This document shows positions 61,273 to 64,000 of a DNA stretch of 64,000 nucleotides, in pieces. Made by a program: the position numbers and the translations under genes. Below the pieces are notes generated by a model. The model searched no databases. It was not told where the DNA came from and saw only the letters and a list, made by a program, of their open reading frames with translations. How positions within the stretch are numbered: the first letter of the stretch is position 1; each line of letters starts with the position of its first letter. Source of the DNA: Bacillus sp. 2205SS5-2. Lineage in GTDB: Bacteria > Bacillota > Bacilli > Bacillales > Bacillaceae_K. The DNA lies in NCBI RefSeq assembly GCF_037024155.1, contig NZ_JAYKTS010000005.1, positions 124,001 through 188,000 on the forward strand, written 5' to 3'.

Positions 61273-62010
61273 TTATTCGCCTACCATGACCATTTCTTCT
61301 ACATGGTCGTGTATTTCTTCTCCTTTTTCAGCATGAACAACGACTGTATAGTGACCTTTTTGAGAGAAAGCATATATTGCTTTATACTCTCCTTCTACTT
61401 CACTAATAGTCTCAACCCACTCAGCCTTTGCACCATCAACCTTAATTTCAAATCGGACTTCAGCGTCTGATAAGGGTTGACCGTCAACTTCCACATGAGC
61501 CATTAACATTGTTTCCTCTCCAGCAACTGGATTTTCAGGTTTCATGAAGTGAATAGAAGAATCAAGGTGTTCCTGATGATCTCCGTTATTGTCCATTTCA
61601 CCATCACCAATCAGGATTTCTGATTTAGGCATCGTATGTAATCCTCGTGCTGTGACATGAACTTGCACAATATATTTCCCGTTCATCTCAAAAGTTTTTT
61701 CAATTACGTAATGTCCTTTATCACTTTTTTCAGCATCAATCATTTCACTATCGTCCTTTTGACCATCCATCCAAATCTCGTATTTCACTTCATCTGCATC
61801 ATCTACGAGTTCGTCCCCTTGCTTTACCTTTGTGGAAAATTCGATACCTTCGCCTATATTTCCACTTTCAGGAACTTGCAGTTCTGCCGCTATAGCAACT
61901 GGTGCCTCGGTGTTATTTTCAGCTTGACTTTGCTTATCATCGTTCCCACATGCGGCTAATAAAAGGGTAACTGCAATAACGATCATCCAAATCCCATTAT
62001 TTTTTTTCAT
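61273..62010 (-). CDS. Lipoprotein with two YtkA-like domains
   Basis: 245 residues. Lipobox VTLLLAACG with lipidated Cys21, an Asn/Gln/Glu linker, then two similar immunoglobulin-like domains (about 38-130 and 152-243). Each ends in a G-H/K-Y-x-V-x-V-H pattern: GKYIVQVHVTARGLH and GHYTVVVHAEKGEEIH. The paired His residues and the acidic, Met/His-rich linker DGEMDNNGDHQEH suggest metal (copper) contact, but that is inference. It lies 90 bases downstream of the histidine kinase gene and may belong to the same transcript. Confidence 0.8.
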   Translation of the reverse strand: MKKNNGIWMIVIAVTLLLAACGNDDKQSQAENNTEAPVAIAAELQVPESGNIGEGIEFSTKVKQGDELVDDADEVKYEIWMDGQKDDSEMIDAEKSDKGHYVIEKTFEMNGKYIVQVHVTARGLHTMPKSEILIGDGEMDNNGDHQEHLDSSIHFMKPENPVAGEETMLMAHVEVDGQPLSDAEVRFEIKVDGAKAEWVETISEVEGEYKAIYAFSQKGHYTVVVHAEKGEEIHDHVEEMVMVGE

Positions 62011-62099
62011 TTATTTTTCCTCCTAGTTCTTTCGATAACATGTATATTACTTCATAAATGTGAAATCAGCGTGAAATGTTTTTAGCAATTTATTGACCA

Positions 62100-63488
62100 T
62101 TATTCGAAAACCAATGGGATATAAATCGATACCTTCGTCCCTTTACCAATTTGACTCTCAATTGATAGTTTACCACCATGGAGCAACACTAAATTATTCA
62201 CGATGGACAGCCCTAAACCTGTTCCCCCATCCTTACGTGAACGTGCTTTGTTTACTCGATAAAAACGTTCGGTCACATGAGGAAGATCTTCTTCAGGAAT
62301 GCCGCTTCCTGTATCTTCTATCATTAACTTAGCAAAAGAATCATTGTCATTTGCTAAAGTGATAGAAATGCTGCCTGATTCTGTATGGTGCATACTATTT
62401 ACGAATACATTATAAATAATCTGCTGGATACGTGCCTCATCACCAAGTATAATGATTTCTTCATCTAAAGTTAATATCGTATTTAAACCCTTTTCCTCGG
62501 CCATCGATTGAAGGTTTTTAGTCGTTTGACGGATTGTTTCAGCAAACACAAGTGGAACTTTTTCAATAGAAAATTGAGTGGTTTCCATTTTCATTAACTC
62601 TAACAAGTCACCAACGATCTTCTCCATCCGACTTGCTTCAACACTCATAATGTTGACATAGTGCTCTCTCTTTTCCTCCGCAATCACACCTGTTTTCATT
62701 CCTTCTAAATATCCTTTAATATAACTCAATGGCGTTCGCAACTCATGTGAAACCGTCGCTAAAAACTCTTTATTACGTTGGTCTTCTTCTTCAAGGGCTT
62801 CTGCCATTTTGTTAAAGGTTAACGCAAGTTGCCCTACTTCATCGTTTGAACTTACCGATACACGCACATTCAACTTCCCTTTTGCAAGCTCTACCGCAGC
62901 AGTTCTCATTTCCTTGATCGGACGAGAGATGATACCAATTCCTTTAGTTCCAACATATAAAATAGTCAATATAAAAATCAGTGCACCTAGCAACCAATAC
63001 CATGTAATATGGGACGTTAATTCCGTGATATCTGCTAGAGGGAAATAAAGGTATATTATTCCTTGCAAACGATTTTCTTCTAGTAAAGGGACAACGACCG
63101 ACACCAATTTCCGATCAAATCGCTCTTCATATCCCACTTTTGAAAGTGTTTTATTAAGTAACAGCTGTTCACGTTCCTTAGGTCCAATCAACGCTTGATA
63201 GTCGATGTCAAACGGCACACAGGCACTTAATTCTCGTGGGTTTCGTACGGCAAACACCTCGTAGGGTGTTTTACTGTTTAGCCACTCTACATTTTGGATA
63301 AATTCGTCCGCAATTTCTCCCTGCTTATAATCACGCCGAATTTTTTCACCTAAGTCAATCAACTCTTCCTCAACATTATTGACATATAATCGTTCATATA
63401 AAATATCGGATAAAAGATAAGCAAACCCAATTGTTAACAAGAGTAATAAAAGGAGAGAAATCCATAATTTCTGAGCTAATGTTTTCAC
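62100..63488 (-). CDS. Sensor histidine kinase
   Basis: 462 residues. Two membrane helices (about 9-29 and 163-183) flank an extracellular sensor of about 130 residues containing one Cys (SACVPFDID). HAMP (185-238), dimerisation domain with phospho-acceptor His in ATVSHELRTPLSYIKGYLEG (about 247), and ATPase domain with N-box YNVFVNSMHH, G1 EDTGSGIPEEDL and G2 GGTGLGLSIV. Overlaps the response regulator by four bases (ATGA). Signal unknown; the YtkA-type lipoprotein downstream may be part of the same envelope response. Confidence 0.9.
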   Translation of the reverse strand: MKTLAQKLWISLLLLLLLTIGFAYLLSDILYERLYVNNVEEELIDLGEKIRRDYKQGEIADEFIQNVEWLNSKTPYEVFAVRNPRELSACVPFDIDYQALIGPKEREQLLLNKTLSKVGYEERFDRKLVSVVVPLLEENRLQGIIYLYFPLADITELTSHITWYWLLGALIFILTILYVGTKGIGIISRPIKEMRTAAVELAKGKLNVRVSVSSNDEVGQLALTFNKMAEALEEEDQRNKEFLATVSHELRTPLSYIKGYLEGMKTGVIAEEKREHYVNIMSVEASRMEKIVGDLLELMKMETTQFSIEKVPLVFAETIRQTTKNLQSMAEEKGLNTILTLDEEIIILGDEARIQQIIYNVFVNSMHHTESGSISITLANDNDSFAKLMIEDTGSGIPEEDLPHVTERFYRVNKARSRKDGGTGLGLSIVNNLVLLHGGKLSIESQIGKGTKVSIYIPLVFE

Positions 63489-64000
63489 AATGACCCCTCA
63501 TATGTATAACCTAATCCCCAAACCGTTCGAACCATCTCACTTGCATGCGAACCTAGCTTCATCCGAAGGGTTTTAATATGAGTATCAACCGTACGTGTTC
63601 CTCCCGAATAGTCTATTCCCCACACATATTCTAAAAGCTGATCTCTTGTGAATATACGTCCCTCATTGCTCAATAAAAGATACAATAATTCATATTCCTT
63701 TAGTGTAAGTGTAGTCAATTTACCATCTATGTAAACTTTTCTTGAATTCGTATCAATCGTAAAAACGCCTTTAGTAAGTCTCCCCGTCTCTGGTTGACCT
63801 TTTTGGGTTCTTCTCAATACCGCTTCAATTCTAGCAACTAACTCTCCTGGTGAGAATGGTTTTAATACATAGTCATCTCCACCCAATTTTAATCCCTTTA
63901 CCTTGTCCCACTCGTCCCCTTTTGCGGAAAGAAAGATAATCGGCACCTCACTTATCTCCCGAATTTTTTTACAGGTTTGAAATCCATCCACATTCGGCAT
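63485..64000 (-). CDS. OmpR-type response regulator (partial)
   Basis: The N-terminus is cut by the right edge; the visible 172 codons start within the receiver domain at the MPNVDGFQTCKKIRE stretch that follows the phospho-acceptor Asp, which is outside the window. The conserved Ser/Thr-type IIFLSAK and Lys in DDYVLKPF are present. The C-terminal winged helix (about 75-170, EYELLYLLLSNEGRIFTRDQL and TVDTHIKTLRMKLG) is complete. Partner of the overlapping histidine kinase. The frame continues open to the edge, so the real start is beyond it. Confidence 0.9.
   Translation of the reverse strand: MPNVDGFQTCKKIREISEVPIIFLSAKGDEWDKVKGLKLGGDDYVLKPFSPGELVARIEAVLRRTQKGQPETGRLTKGVFTIDTNSRKVYIDGKLTTLTLKEYELLYLLLSNEGRIFTRDQLLEYVWGIDYSGGTRTVDTHIKTLRMKLGSHASEMVRTVWGLGYTYEGSL

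Noticed and set aside
1-64000. tRNA, rRNA, or prophage genes
   Set aside because: No cloverleaf, ribosomal RNA sequence or phage structural gene was seen anywhere in the window.

Overview
The window is chromosomal DNA of a low-GC, endospore-forming Bacillaceae (Bacillus sensu lato). It carries a complete gerPABCDEF spore-coat germination operon with a sigma-K-like promoter, the competence regulator ComK, AddAB recombination helicase-nuclease, a Bacillus-type signal peptidase I, and TnrA/GlnR, FadR and LexA operator sequences that match B. subtilis consensus sites. Gene order follows several B. subtilis neighbourhoods in rearranged form (recalled from memory): yitS/yitT at the left; the yis block (crtM/yisP, asnO, yisN, yisL, yisK, gerP) with addAB; yhjD/yhjE/sipV with comK and an IDEAL-domain gene; and yhfN, lcfB, lplJ, yhfI and yhfH at the right. 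A three-gene C30 carotenoid operon suggests a pigmented relative. I cannot name the species.

Layout. 1-4.2 kb: BsuPI-domain secreted protein (cut by the edge), YitT, DegV, a tiny protein and an SDR oxidoreductase. 4.7-13.5 kb: maltodextrin locus, with a LacI-type regulator, a membrane-anchored alpha-amylase, malG-malF-malE, and a divergent cytoplasmic neopullulanase; no ABC ATPase is present. 13.6-17.6 kb: MATE exporter, then PII-amt under a promoter flanked by two perfect TnrA/GlnR boxes. 18.3-24.3 kb: carotenoid operon and asparagine synthetase. 25-31 kb: YisN-, YisL- and YisK-like proteins, DUF418 membrane protein, gerPABCDEF. 31.5-38.7 kb: addA and addB. 39-43.5 kb: a complete IS3-family element and small genes, including one with no ordinary start codon and one frameshifted. 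43.8-54.3 kb: sipV, yhjE, yhjD, comK, IDEAL protein, M48 protease, azlCD, enoyl-CoA hydratase, lcfB. 54.3-58.8 kb: an accessory stretch with an IS1380-type remnant, a lipoprotein and a SEC-C protein. 58.8-64 kb: lplJ, yhfI, yhfH, a YtkA-type lipoprotein and a two-component system that runs off the right edge.

The most unusual feature is in the spaces between genes. At least 20 copies of a roughly 165-bp element with imperfect terminal inverted repeats (ends AAGGCT...AGCCTT) sit in these gaps. Eight copies are bracketed by perfect 4-bp target-site duplications that differ from copy to copy, so this is a miniature transposable element, tending to land at stop codons and terminator T-tracts. Three copies contain, at one identical internal junction, a second kind of repeat of 112-119 bp, often tandem. 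Its units share fixed ends but have interiors that differ while keeping complementary arms, as expected of a selected stem-loop. A third repeat of 126 bp, one site being a triple tandem array, appears to have the same architecture.
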